DNA from: Rutidosis leptorrhynchoides
Taxonomy: Eukaryota; Streptophyta; Magnoliopsida; Asterales; Asteraceae
Assembly: GCF_046630445.1 (NCBI RefSeq)
Contig: NC_092343.1
Span: forward strand, 135,587,501-135,651,500
Reading direction: 5' to 3'
Length of the DNA stretch: 64,000 nt
Shown here in pieces: positions 23,569-34,305 of this stretch (position 1 is its first letter; every line of letters begins with the position of its first letter). A model generated the notes under the pieces. The model was not told the DNA's origin. It was given only the letters and a program-made list of their open reading frames with translations, and did no database searches. Both the position numbers and the translations under genes were made by a program.

Positions 23569-23862
23569 GAAAGGCAAGCTTGCATCAGTCCGGACCGAAG
23601 CCTAGTCATCATTTGCACACACACACGCGCTTTCGGGCAGGAAACCCGAACCACACTCTGAGGATCCGACCCTTAAACCATCCCGAGGGGCAGGCGGGCC
23701 GGACCTTAGTCCCAGAGCGGGTCGGTAAAACCTTCCCTTTGGGCCACCTTCAAGGAATATATTTCAATTCCTAGAGCGGGTGACGAGGTTCGAACCCGAG
23801 ACCTCTAGCCCTGCGAGTACACAAGTGTAACCGCGGTACCGCTGGACCGAAGATCCGTTGGT
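23541..23862 (-). mobile_element. tRNA-derived SINE
   Basis: On the minus strand the element begins near 23862 with a tRNA-like head. There is an A-box-like region around GGTCCAGCGGTACC and a perfect B-box GGTTCGAACC at about 23790, the internal RNA polymerase III promoter. A GC-rich body follows, ending in a poly(A) tail (the T run at about 23540-23568 on the plus strand). It encodes no protein and would be mobilised by a LINE. The 64-codon plus-strand ORF over it is not a gene. Confidence 0.9.
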
Positions 23863-23878
23863 TTTATACAAGTTAACT
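23863..23878. repeat. SINE target-site duplication, right copy (16 bp)
   Basis: An exact repeat of 23525-23540. Confidence 0.9.
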
Positions 23879-23960
23879 GAATCAATTAAAAATATAAATT
23901 TTAACTTGATTAACATACCTCAATGAAGACTTGTTAAACAACATCAAATCTTGTTAAAGT

Positions 23961-24640
23961 GACGATTTTCATGTATCCTTGTATATAAATGAATATATGT
24001 ATCGACATAAATTACTGCATAAATTATGTACCCACCAATCGTATTGCTCGATGATTTCACTCCCAACGCAATTAAAAATGCTATTCAATTCACCAATATT
24101 TATCAAACAGTTAACACTATAATTAACTATGGTAATGCAGTATAGTTTTTATAATAGAAAACATTAATTTTGATAAATATCAGTAACTTAATGAATGTAA
24201 ACCAAAAACTATAATTGGTATCAATTAACACAGCATACAATTAAACCAAAACGAAATCTAGTTTTTTGTTCCTTAAGAAGTAAAGATGTTGTGATTGCAT
24301 CAAAATTTGATTTGATTCAAAACTGAAATTCAAGTATAATGCGAAAAATTGTTAATTAAATCTTTAGTAACAAACCCGGTTAAAGAGAAGATTGGATGGA
24401 ATGTGGTAATCGCTGATATTAGACGAAAAATTGATACTTCGTTCCTTCCATTTCACCTGTATTGGCCAAAAAATCGCTTCGGATTCAGCGATTTAGACTT
24501 GTGTTTGTTTTGTTCACCGATTGAATCATTAAGATTTAGGGTTTGTATTCGATTGGTTGTAGATACGAAGAACGATGGGAGTTATTAGGGTTTGTATCAG
24601 GTGGGTTGAAGAGACGAAGAAGGAGATGACGGAATGAGGT
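23961..24640 (-). other. AT-rich DNA with a possible 5' leader of a host gene
   Basis: The left part (to about 24340) shows nothing recognisable. On the minus strand, 24640-24380 looks like a plant 5' untranslated leader or first exon: it is CT-rich and holds two AAACCCTAA-type motifs (near 24590 and 24540). It could be the start of the gene whose exon-like pieces lie at 21657-22980, since strand and order agree. No long frame opens from any ATG here, so this is weak. The plus-strand 79-codon ORF (24349-24588) has no recognisable features. Confidence 0.3.
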
Positions 24641-24691
24641 TCGATTTTTTTTTTTTTTTAATATTGCCAGCATGGCATGCTTAGGTGTTAA

Positions 24692-25324
24692 ATGTAATTA
24701 GGATAGTGATTAACATGTCAGCACTTGTGATTAGGAACTGCACATTGTCTGACACATAGGATTTAAATTCATGATTTATAAGATGTAATAGATAGATAGA
24801 TAGATAGATAGATTTATGAGTTGTTTTGTTGTTTTCACTTGAAGAGTCAACAACTGTAAAATAAGTGTGGATGTGAAGAATATCAAAACAAAAGGATTCG
24901 GACGAACAGGGAGGCGCGCCGCGGCCTTGGAAGGCGCGACGCGGCCTAGTACAAGAACAGAGCATCAAGTTTGAGAAAACGTCTGTCTGAAGATTTGCCT
25001 TGGAGGCACGGCGCGGCCTTATATGACGCGGCGCGGCTTGTCTGACGGGGGAGTTTCCATATTGACGTTTTTCTTGTTCTCCAAGGTGTTTCCTCTTTGT
25101 TTTTGGCATATATAAGCATCCTAGTAACCCTCAGTTGTATCTACGAATTATATCAATAAAATCTCTTTAGTTGGTCCGTGGATTAAAGTAATCGACATTC
25201 GATTATATATAACCACGTTAAATCTCGCGTTTTTAATTCTTTAATAATTGTTCTTTCGTTTATCGATTGTGGAAGGGTAATTCTCTGAAATTACTCTATT
25301 GTTTGGGTCCTATAATCCTTACAA
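24692..25324 (+). mobile_element. Probable copia-type LTR (solo or remnant)
   Basis: The sequence has the layout of a plant copia LTR. It starts TGTAATTAGG, has TATATAAGC near 25110, a CAATAAAATC signal near 25152, and an R-U5 end with GGTCCGTGGATT and ACCACGTTAAATCTCGCG blocks, closing in CCTTACA. No pol sequence adjoins it and I find no matching target duplication, so the ends are approximate. A GATA microsatellite lies at about 24788-24813. Between 24910 and 25040 it contains a cluster of GGCGCGCCGCGGCC-like motifs resembling those in the Athila LTR. The minus ORF 24681-25109 is read-through of this LTR. Confidence 0.5.
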
Positions 25325-25813
25325 TAAGACATTACAATTTCGACTAATTAAAGTTTAAAAGTACAACAGGTTTTAAAATTCGTGATGATAATGTTAGTGG
25401 ATTAATTCAATTAGTGTTTTTAATTTGAATATAATCTAGTAAAAGATAAAAAAAATAAAATGAAGAAATACTGTCACCTCCAATCCTCCTAAATTTGGAC
25501 GGATAGAAATGTAGATAAAAAGCCTATGGACAACCTCAACCCCTTTCTACTCTTTCATTTCTTTTGTGAAAAAACTCAAGAATGGTTGACTTAAACACTA
25601 TCACTTAGTTTCCTTTCCTTTCCTTTAAAATAAAAACTTAAGAATGCATATATTAAAAATAAAAACACTATCACCCATATATCATCTTTATCGACTACAT
25701 TAAAAAGGTTAGTTCCTATATTCCTAGTTATATATCTTGTAAATTGTATTCATGTAAATATATACTATTATTGTATTATGGATCTGTTAATGAATAGTTT
25801 GTATGTGTTTCAT
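25325..25813. other. Unannotated AT-rich DNA
   Basis: I see no ORF, element end or RNA gene in this stretch. Confidence 0.4.
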
Positions 25814-26053
25814 AATCCCATCCCAAGTCGTTTGATGATCATTGTTGAGTTAGAGTGAATGTGCAAGCTTTCGATTATAAGCTCATTTCTTCTTTATATT
25901 AACGGAGCCACACTATTGTTTATGTAACTGTATGCTGCAGCCCTGCTGCTCTCGTTTCTGTTACAGTATGCAATCGCATACTTTCCGGTGTTCCATAATT
26001 TATAATAATAAAATACTTTTTGCCTTTTAAAAAAAATAAAAATCTCATCCCAA
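25814..26053 (+). mobile_element. 5'-truncated LINE tail with target duplications
   Basis: The 3'-end-like sequence at 25827-26040 finishes with TTATAATAATAAAATAC, then TTTTTGCCTTTT and an A-rich tail. This is the form of plant L1 3' ends. It is flanked by AATCCCATCCCAA (25814-25826) and AATCTCATCCCAA (26041-26053), a 13-bp duplication with one mismatch. It encodes nothing. Confidence 0.6.
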
Positions 26054-26655
26054 TTTGATGTAAATGAAAATGTTAATGTTAAAAATAGAATAAATTATAT
26101 GTTTATTAACCGAGTATTGTTATAATATAAATTCTACCTTTAGTATATAACTAGTAAAATGGGTCCGCGCGTTGCCGCGGGGCGTTTTGGTTGCGTATTC
26201 ATAGTTAACGGAGCGTATTATAGGTGTGTGTATATGTATTGAATAAAGTCCGAGGTATTGAACTTTTTTTTAGAAGTGTCCGTTTCGGGTATAGTTAGTC
26301 TCGTTGTGTTCGTATGATTTTTTTGAGTTGAACGGTGGGTGCAAAAAAAATTTACGCGAGTCGAGCGGAAAGATATGTCCCATTGAAAATATAGGTGAAG
26401 TGTGTTTAAGATTTTTAATTAAAATAATAAGTTTACATTTTGCACCCCTGATTTGAGAGTTGAACTTGAAAATTGGTCCAAGTTGGAGGGGGTGTTTGAT
26501 TTTTTTTCTTGATTGTACCAATTTTGGTGGGGGTTTGGTACCAAAAGTCTTGTGGCCATTAGTATGTATGGTTAAAATTATAATTATAATTATACTGTAT
26601 ATACATCAATATCAATATATCAATATAAATCTTGGAATCGTTTTCCTGTTTTCTT
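26054..26655. other. AT-rich DNA with a GC-rich dispersed-repeat-like segment
   Basis: Most of it is featureless. At about 26150-26200 lies ACTAGTAAAATGGGTCCGCG followed by GTTGCCGCGG. It resembles dispersed short repeats common in plant genomes that start ACTAG and carry a GC-rich palindrome, but I cannot assign it to a class. I found no terminal inverted repeats or clear target duplication. Confidence 0.3.
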
Positions 26656-26669
26656 AAGGTTATGTGAGA
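26656..26669. repeat. LINE target-site duplication, left copy (14 bp)
   Basis: AAGGTTATGTGAGA occurs here and at 27221-27234, bracketing the LINE fragment. Confidence 0.9.
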
Positions 26670-27220
26670 AATTTTTTTTTTCTTCCTAGCAAAGCAAAAC
26701 ATTTTTATTAATTAAAAAGTACATACACAGGCAGGGAGAAATCCACGGCCCAAAACAAATACAAACAGACCATCAATACAAACAGAAATACACGCCAACT
26801 ACATAAAACAACTAGCACAAACTAAATTGAGCATTATCCATCTTCAAATCCCATAACCGAGCAGCCATTATCATGCCTGGCCAATTCTTTACCTTGAGCA
26901 ATGACAATTTTAATTGAATATCCCTGCGAATACAAACAATTAACTCCTCTGCAAATCTTCTTTTACCCTGAAAAAACCTAAAGTTTCTTTCCTGCCATAA
27001 AAAGTACACACAAGCAGCAAATGCCAATCGATTGATTATATTCCAAATGATCTTCGACAGAGGAAATTGAGCCAGAAGATTTAAAACATTATGAAGCACA
27101 TTGGGCAGGCCCCTAAAAATCAATTTCTCTTTTATAGCAGCCCATACACACTTACTGTAGTCACACAAGAAAAATAAGTGATTAATTGAATCACTTACTT
27201 TACTGCACAAAGCACATTTC
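26670..27220 (-). mobile_element. 5'-truncated L1-type LINE
   Basis: This is the last 551 bp of a non-LTR retrotransposon on the minus strand. It has about 135 codons of RT C-terminal sequence, a 3' untranslated region with TTAATAAAAATG, and a poly(A) tail (T run at about 26671-26681). It is flanked by a 14-bp perfect duplication. Truncation at insertion explains the missing endonuclease and RT core. Confidence 0.9.
26812..27220 (-). pseudogene. zf-RVT (reverse-transcriptase zinc-binding) fragment of a LINE
   Basis: The reading frame begins at the truncation point with KCALCSKVSDSINHLFFLCD, the zinc-binding domain (Cys-x2-Cys, His, Cys) found at the C-terminus of plant LINE reverse transcriptases. 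It continues with WAAIKEKLIF and CVYFLWQERNFRFF, typical of this domain's tail. The frame is open to its natural stop near 26812, but the protein has no start codon or catalytic part of its own. It is a dead fragment inside a 5'-truncated copy. Confidence 0.85.
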
Positions 27221-27234
27221 AAGGTTATGTGAGA
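27221..27234. repeat. LINE target-site duplication, right copy (14 bp)
   Basis: An exact repeat of 26656-26669. Confidence 0.9.
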
Positions 27235-27264
27235 TGCTTTTTGTCTAGTATATATTTACTTCCT

Positions 27265-27465
27265 GAGTTTTTTTTTTTTTTTTTTTGTTATCATTTTTAT
27301 GATTTCCGTTTAGCCAAAACCGAACCAAATTCGGTTTTCGCTTTTAGTTCGATTTCAATTTTAAATTCGGTTTTCGGTTTTGCTCTAAAAAATTTCAAAA
27401 TCGAATATACTGAACTGAATAAATCGAACCGAGTAAACTGAAAACCGAACCGAACCGCTGAACAC
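27265..27465. repeat. Low-complexity AACCGAACCG / CGGTTTTCGG region
   Basis: A T run is followed by interleaved CGGTTTT and AAACCGAACC motifs. CGGTTTTCGG copies dominate the left and AAACCGAACCG copies the right, so the segment could fold back on itself. Similar degenerate AACCGAACCG tracts are common in plant genomes. I see no coding sequence. Confidence 0.5.
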
Positions 27466-27610
27466 TATAAACATGTGAAATTAAAGGGGGATACAATGGT
27501 GAGGGTAAAACAGTCATAAGGCAAAAAGTAAGGTGTAATAATTGTGTTTTATCTAATTGTGTGTTCTTTTGTCTGGGAACAATAAAATTAGGAAGGAGAG
27601 AAGAATTACA

Positions 27611-28512
27611 ATGTCTTCTTCAGAGGTATACCCAAGAAATTATTTAATTCCGATGGAGGAGATAAAGTCTGCTACTAATGACTTAAGTGACAGTAATTTG
27701 ATCATAAAAAGGCCGCCCAGGTGGATGGGGACACCGCGTAGTTTGATCTACAAGGGAAAGCTCTCTGGGGGATGGGGACACCGCGTGGTTTCTATCAAAC
27801 GCAGAGTCATCAATAATAAAGAAAGAAAGAGCGAGCTGATCAGTGAAGAGCTTGCGATAGCAACCAGTTTCCACCATGAAAACATCATCACTTTCATTGG
27901 TTACTGTATTGAAGGCGACGAGACAATTAAGGTTCAAGAATATGCCATGAATGGAAGCCTTTTAGATTATCTGAAAGATGAATATAAGAAGCGTAACTTA
28001 ACATGGGCACAACGCCTTAAGATTGGCATCGGCGCAGCAAGAGGTTTAAAACACCTTCACGACGGCAGAGTTTTTCACAAAAAATTCTCATCCAAGTCAA
28101 TATTATTAGATGAAAATTTGGAAGCCAAAATCACTGGGTTTAGTGATTCAGAATTTGTCCCTGAAAATCAGCTAACAATTGGTATGGATTGGCTTTCTTT
28201 GTCCTGCAAACTAGAATCAAGCGTTTATCATATGGTTTGGCACTCTTTGAAATATTGAGTGGGACGTCACGTTTTGATATGAAAGTGCACATCAGAGGAT
28301 ATGATGAACATGAACTGATATATTTTGTCAGAAAGTTGTATGATGATAATCTCGTGGAAAAGTTAATTGATCCCTCTATAGAAGATCAAATCGATAATCA
28401 TTCATTCCGTAAGTTCATAGACATTGCATATAAATGCATTAGTTTCGATATACAGGATCGGCCTACAATGGATGGGATCATCAAGGCACTTGAGGAAGTA
28501 CTAGAAATTCAG
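27611..28512 (+). pseudogene. Receptor-like cytoplasmic pseudokinase gene, frameshifted
   Basis: The ATG at 27611 opens a plant receptor-like kinase domain (IPMEEIKSATNDLSDSNLI, then VVSIKRR with the ATP-binding Lys, FHHENIITFIGYC and YAMNGSLLDYL). The catalytic loop reads FHKKFSSKSILL, so Lys replaces the catalytic Asp and Ser replaces the Asn. The DFG motif is GFS. Even before it broke this was likely a pseudokinase. The activation segment is shortened, and one T appears missing near 28228, shifting the frame. The remaining C-lobe continues from about 28229 (ALFEILSG, DIQDRPTMDGIIKALEEVLE) to a good splice donor, CAG/GTAAGC, at 28512/28513. The Gly-rich loop area holds a 17-bp direct repeat (27723-27739 and 27770-27786). 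This is the only recognisable host-type gene here. Confidence 0.75.
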
Positions 28513-28842
28513 GTAAGCCTTTCTCATTCGATTTTTTCAAAATAAATATTTAGTAAGATCAATACAGACATATGTATTTAGTAAGTATTGACGCACACAT
28601 GTACAATTAATTAGTAAGATAATTACAAGCTAGATGGATTTATATGATCAATAACCTTTTGTAATTAATTATTAATTAGATACAAGAACTAAGAATAACT
28701 CCAAAAAACTTCTGAATTGAATCAGCTGAATAATCTCTCTAAGAATGGACTACACACAGAAATTACAATCACTGAGGAAAGATAATCTCAGTGATACTAA
28801 TTAACAAGAATGAATGGAATCACTAATCGAATGAATGGTGAA
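28513..28842. other. Presumed intron or 3' flank of the kinase gene
   Basis: It begins with GTAAGCC, a plausible splice donor. After that I see no exon, ORF or element end that I can defend. The right portion may belong to the copia LTR, whose outer boundary is uncertain. Confidence 0.35.
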
Positions 28843-29486
28843 TGTTGGAAGCTTCGACGAGCTCAACACACACACTATAGAGGACCTAGATTTCTCACTT
28901 ACTACACCAACACTTTGACGTTGGTTAGCCTTTAATTTTATAAATCCTTAGTGCACAATAATACTTAGGCGACAGTGTCGACCATATATCGTTCAGGCGG
29001 TATAACCGACCATATATCACTTAGGCGGCAAAGCCGACCATATAGTAGATACAACACAAGTGCACTAAGAACTTAAACACAAACTGAGGCTTAATCGGGA
29101 AACTTAACAAAGAACACTTTTATTAATACAAAGAAACAATTACAATATTACTTATAAGTTTTCTTTTCTCTACTTATAAGCTCTCTCTAACTCACACTCT
29201 TCTTACTTGACACCTTACTCACACCTTTCACAAATGAACTACTCATCACCCATATTTATACTACCCCATGAAACATTCTAGAAACTAGATATTTCCATGG
29301 ATAAATATCTAGATATTTTCTACACATACAAATATCTAGATTTTTCCTATCAAATACAAATTTCTAGATTTTTCCTACCATATTCTAAATTCTAGATATT
29401 TTCTTATACATATTAATATCTAGATATTTTATGTGCATCTACTAATTTCACATTTTATAATACCAAATTTGCATTGTATTTTAACA
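28843..29486 (-). repeat. 3' LTR of a minus-strand copia element
   Basis: In sense it starts TGTTAAAATACAATG right after a purine tract. The outer end is placed at TGTTGG (28843) because that gives a TG..CA element of 644 bp, but it could extend further left. U3 (29270-29440) has five or six spaced AATATCTAGATATTT-like palindromes. A three-copy repeat of about 33 bp with GGCGGYAAAGCCGACCATAT-type units lies at about 28968-29046. A TTAATAAAAG signal lies near 29120. Confidence 0.7.
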
Positions 29487-29497
29487 CTCCCCCTCAA
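29487..29497 (-). other. Polypurine tract of the copia element
   Basis: In sense it reads TTGAGGGGGAG, directly before the LTR start. It would prime plus-strand synthesis. Confidence 0.85.
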
Positions 29498-32308
29498 TGC
29501 AAATTTTCTTCCAACGATGTCTTGCAGACCATTCCAAGTGCTTCTCTGAATTTTGTAAACTTAGGTTTACTTAGGCTCTTGGTGAATATATCTGCAACCT
29601 GTTCATCTGTCTTTGTTGGCAACATCTTAATTTTCCCTTCAAGGACCTTCTCGCGCACATAATGATAGTGCACTTCAATATGTTTTGTTCTTGCATGAAT
29701 GACTGGATTCTCTGCTAGTCGTATAGCTGATAGGTTATCGCAAAGAAGATTTACTTGATAATCTGTTGATTGATGAAGATCTTCCATTAGTTGTTTCAAC
29801 CATGTAATTTCTTGTGTTGCTGATGATGCCGATCGATATTCTGCTTCAGTTCTTGACAAGGATACTGTTGGTTGTCTCTTGCTGCACCATGATATTACTC
29901 CCGATCCAAGACTAAACATGTATCCAGTTGTTGACCGTCGTGTATCATAGTCTCCAACGTAATCGGCGTCACAATATCCAGTCACGTGACATTCTTTTGT
30001 TTTCTTGTATAAAATACCAAAGTTAATAGTGCCTTTAACATACCTTAAGATGCGTCGTACAACATCAAGGTGAGGCTTCTTCGGATTGCTCATGTATCGA
30101 CTAACCACTCCAACTGCATAAGATATGTTTGGCCGGCTTAGTGTGAGATAAATAAGACTTCCGACCAACTTTCGATACATGGTAACATCTTGAAGACTTT
30201 TTCCTTCATCTGCTCGTAGTTTTGTATTCGGATCCATCGGAGTTGAGATAGGTTTGCAATTAAGCATTCCATACTTTTGTAAAAGATCTCGCGCATATTT
30301 CTGTTGTCCCAGAAATAATCCTTCTCTTTTCTGCTCTATTTCGAGTCCAAGAAAATGTTTGAGTTCTCCAAGCTCCTTCATATGAAATCTGATAGACAGA
30401 TTCTCTCTTGTTCTTTAGATCTCCTCATAGTGATCTCCCGTGATGATTAAGTCATCCACATATACTAGCACTATGGCTAGTTTTCCTTGATCTTGTTTCA
30501 CAAATAAACTAGAATCTGAAGGAGCAACTGTAAAACCACTTTGTACCAAGAACTCACCAACTTTCCCGTACCAAGCTCTTGGAGCCTGCTTCAAGCCATA
30601 TAGTGTCTTCTTTAATTTGCAGACATGGTCAGGATGGAACTTGTTCTCAAAGCCTCTTGGTTGCTCCATATAAATGTCTTTGTCAAGTTCTCCATGTAAG
30701 AAAGCATTCTTGACATCCATTTGCCACAGCTTCCAAGACTTGCTAGCGGCTAAAGCTAGTAGAGCTCGAATTGTTATGATCTTGGCCACTGCACTAAACG
30801 TTTCTTCATAATCCAACCCATATTGTTGAGAAAAACCTCTAGCAACAAGTCGAGCTTTATACCTTTCAATGGAGCCATCTGATCGAGTCTTCACCTTGTA
30901 AACCCATTTACAAGATATTGGTTTTACATCTTTTGGCTTTGGAACTAAACTCCATGTCTGGTTTTCTTTTAGTGCATTAATTTCTTCTTCTATCGCTTTC
31001 TGCCATTCTCGACTTTGCGCTGCTTCTTCATAAGTAGAAGGCTCAATAGGTATTGATTCATCCACATGAGCAGCATTGGCATACCTTGGATTAGGTTATA
31101 TCGACCTTGTTGATCTCCTTAATTCTTGTGCATGCTCCTCGACTTCCTTTTGGTTTGGATGAACCTCCTCGGATATAGATTGATGTACACCAGTTTTCCA
31201 TGGACTCTTTTCCTTAGAGTACGACCCATCTCCTTCTTTAGTTGGATCTAATACGTGCTCTTCACGTTCTTCTCTTTCTTTTGGGACTTCTTCTAATTCA
31301 TGAGATTCTGGAAGCTCTATCTTTTGTGGTGACCACCGTGAAGAAGCTTCATCAAATACCACATTTCTTGAAGTATGGCACTTTCCAGTATTTGGATCAC
31401 AACATCTCCAACCTTTTCTTGAATCATCATAACTGACGAAAATGCACCAAATTGCCTTCTTATCAAATTTGCTTCGTAGATGATCTGGTACGAAGACGTA
31501 GCATACACATCCAAAAACCTTGAGATGGTTGACGGTTGGCTTGATCTTCCATAATCTTTCATACGGTGAAATATGCCCCAACTTTGTTTGTGGAAGCCTA
31601 TTTATCACGTATGATGTCGTCCTCATACATTCGGCCCAAAATCTTCCTGGTACATTCTTACCATGAAGCATACTTCGACAAGTTTCAGCAAGGTGAAGAT
31701 TCTTACGTTCTGCCACTCCGTTTTGTTGTGGAGTATTGGGGCAAGTTAATTGACTTATGATTTTGTGCTTCTCAAGATAGATATTGAACTCGGTCGATAA
31801 ATATTCTCTTCCATTATCTGTGCGTAAGCACCGAATCTTATAATTGAGCTCACTTTCTATCTTCTTATTGAACTCTTTAAACTTCTAAAAAGTCTCCGAC
31901 TTTTCCGTCATTAAGTAAACCCGCACATACCTTGAGAAGTCATCAATGAATGTCACCATATACTTCATTCCTCCAAGTGATGTTTGTTTCACTGGGCCAA
32001 AGACATCTGAGTGTATGAGCTCTAGTGGTGTCTTGGACTGATGTTGTGACTCCTTGAATGGCAATTTGTGAGTTTTTCCAAATTGACATCCAACACATAT
32101 TGTATCTGTTCGGATATTAATTTGAGGAAGTCCTTTTACTATGTGTTTCACCATCATCTCCTTTAACTTGTTGTAGCCCACATGCCCAAGACGTTCATGC
32201 CAAAGATCAGCTGTCTCATTTTTCCGAGTCTTATCCACATATGCTGTTTCAGCAGATAGTACATAAACTGACTCTATTCTTCTTCCTTGCATAATTGAAT
32301 TGCCAACC
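29494..32308 (-). pseudogene. Ty1/copia pol: integrase, RT, RNase H (truncated, three stops)
   Basis: A single frame runs from 32308 to 29494. It starts in the GAG-pre-integrase/integrase zinc finger ([23 protein letters not shown]). The integrase core follows ([26 protein letters not shown]), then RT ([22 protein letters not shown], active-site YVDD at about 30470) and RNase H ([32 protein letters not shown]). Three in-frame stop codons break it: TAG at 31885-31887, TAA at 31096-31098 and TAA at 30415-30417. Gag, protease and the 5' LTR are absent because the next element inserted at 32308/32309. Order pol then RT after integrase identifies copia rather than Ty3. Confidence 0.9.
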
Positions 32309-34208
32309 TGAAAGGACCCGTTCATATACATTATAAACGATTCACAATAGTTGATTACATTGCGAGGTATTTGACATCTATATGATACATTTTACAAACA
32401 TTGCATTCGTTTTTAAAAGACAAACTTTCTTTACATCGAAAATTGACAGGCATGCATACCATTTCATAATATCCACTATCCAACTATAAATTGATTTAAT
32501 AATAATCTTTGATGAACTCAATGACTCGAATGCAACGTTCTTCGAAATATGCTATGAAAGACTCCAAGTAATATCTTTAAAATGAGCAAATGCACAGCGG
32601 AAGATTTCTTTAACACCTGAGAATAAACATGCTTTAAAGTGTCAACCAAAAGGTTGGTGAGTTCATTAGTTTATCATAATCATTTATTTCCATCATTTTA
32701 ATAGACCACAAGAATTTCATTTTCAGTTCTCATAAATATACGTCCCATACATAGAGACAAAAATAATCATTCATATGGTGAACACCTGGTAACCGACATT
32801 AACTAGATACATATAAGAATATCCCCTATCATTCCGGGATTCTCCTTCGGACATGATATAAATTTCGAAGTACTAAAGCATCCGGTACTTTGGATGGGGT
32901 TTGTTAGGCCCAATAGATCTATCTTTAGGATTCGCGTCAATTAGGGTGTCTGTTCCCTAATTCTTAGATTACCAGACTTTAATAAAAAGAGGCATATTTG
33001 ATTTCGATAATTCAACCATAGAATGTAGTTTCAATTACTTGTGTCTATTTCGTCAAACATTTATAAAAGCGCATGTATTCTCAGTCCCAAAAAATATAAA
33101 GGGTAAAAATGCAAATGAAACTCACCATACTGTATTTTGTAGTAAAAATACATATAACGTCATTGAACAAGTGCAAGGTTGGCCTCGGATTCACGAACCT
33201 AAATTAATTATATATATTTATGTGTTGGTCAATATTTGTCTAACAAATTAGGTCAAGTCATAGTGTACCACAATCCTAATGCTCGAGACTAATATGCAAA
33301 AGTCAACAAAAGTAAATTTGACTCAAAATAATTTCCAAAAATCTATACATGATTAATATATAGTTTAAATATCGTCATTTTATATTTTTAAATATTTTTA
33401 AAAGATTTATTAGAGTAAATAATATAATTTATTTATTAATAAATAAAATTTTATATTAAATTTATATAATAAAATATACTTTTATATATATTAAGTAATA
33501 AAATTTATAGGGTTCATTTAATATCATAAAGATAATATGATAGGTATTATTAAAGTAAGTTATTACACGTATTATAATATATTTGTATCACATATTTATT
33601 TGATAATATAATATCTATAATGATAGTAAGTAAAAGTTGTATTATTTTGTAATAATAATTATTATTATAAAAATATCAATATTTATAATTACTAAGATGA
33701 CATTATGATAAAACGATAATTCTAATTATGATAACTTTAATATTTACGATAATTTTTAATATTATCTTTAAAATAATAATTCTATTTAAAATAATAATAA
33801 TAATGATATTTTATTGTAACAATGACATTTCTATTAAAATGATAATTTTTGTTAAAATGATAGTTTTAATACTAACGATACTTTTAATAATAATAGTAAT
33901 GATAAAAATAATAAGAACGATAATTTTATCTAAATCAATATCTTATAATATTTTAATTTCATCATGATACTCTTACTCATTATTTCCTAATCGTTTCGTT
34001 TAATAGCTTTTAATCGTCTTTTATATCGTGTTCATAATAATGATAATATTAGTAATCAAAATAATTAGGTGTTACAAATATTTGTTTTAATTACACTAAT
34101 ATTAATAATGATAGTTACTATAACATTATTAACGATAATACAAATAATTATCTTAACGATAATATAGTAATAATAATAATAACAATAACAATAACCATTT
34201 TTAAATAA

Positions 34209-34250
<42 letters not shown>

Positions 34251-34252
34251 TG

Positions 34253-34305
<53 letters not shown>

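Larger units (their letters stand above)
23411..23960. repeat. Diverged tandem repeat (about 76-85 bp), three copies
   Basis: A unit beginning TTAACATACCT and running through GAAGACT and AAATTTATACAA starts at 23411, 23496 and 23910. Once the SINE and one target duplication (338 bp) are removed, the third start is 76 bp after the second. The array therefore predates the SINE. Confidence 0.7.

Noticed and set aside
23541..23862. A functional tRNA gene
   Set aside because: There is a B-box and an A-box-like head, but no cloverleaf. The poly(A) tail and target duplications show a SINE.
24681..25109. 142-codon minus-strand ORF with Arg/Pro-rich stretch
   Set aside because: Read-through of the GC palindromes in a copia-like LTR; it has no start context, domain or relatives I know.
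26140..26260. Helitron or MITE at the GC-rich ACTAGTAAAATGGG segment
   Set aside because: No terminal inverted repeats, no clear TC...CTRR ends and no target duplication found by eye.
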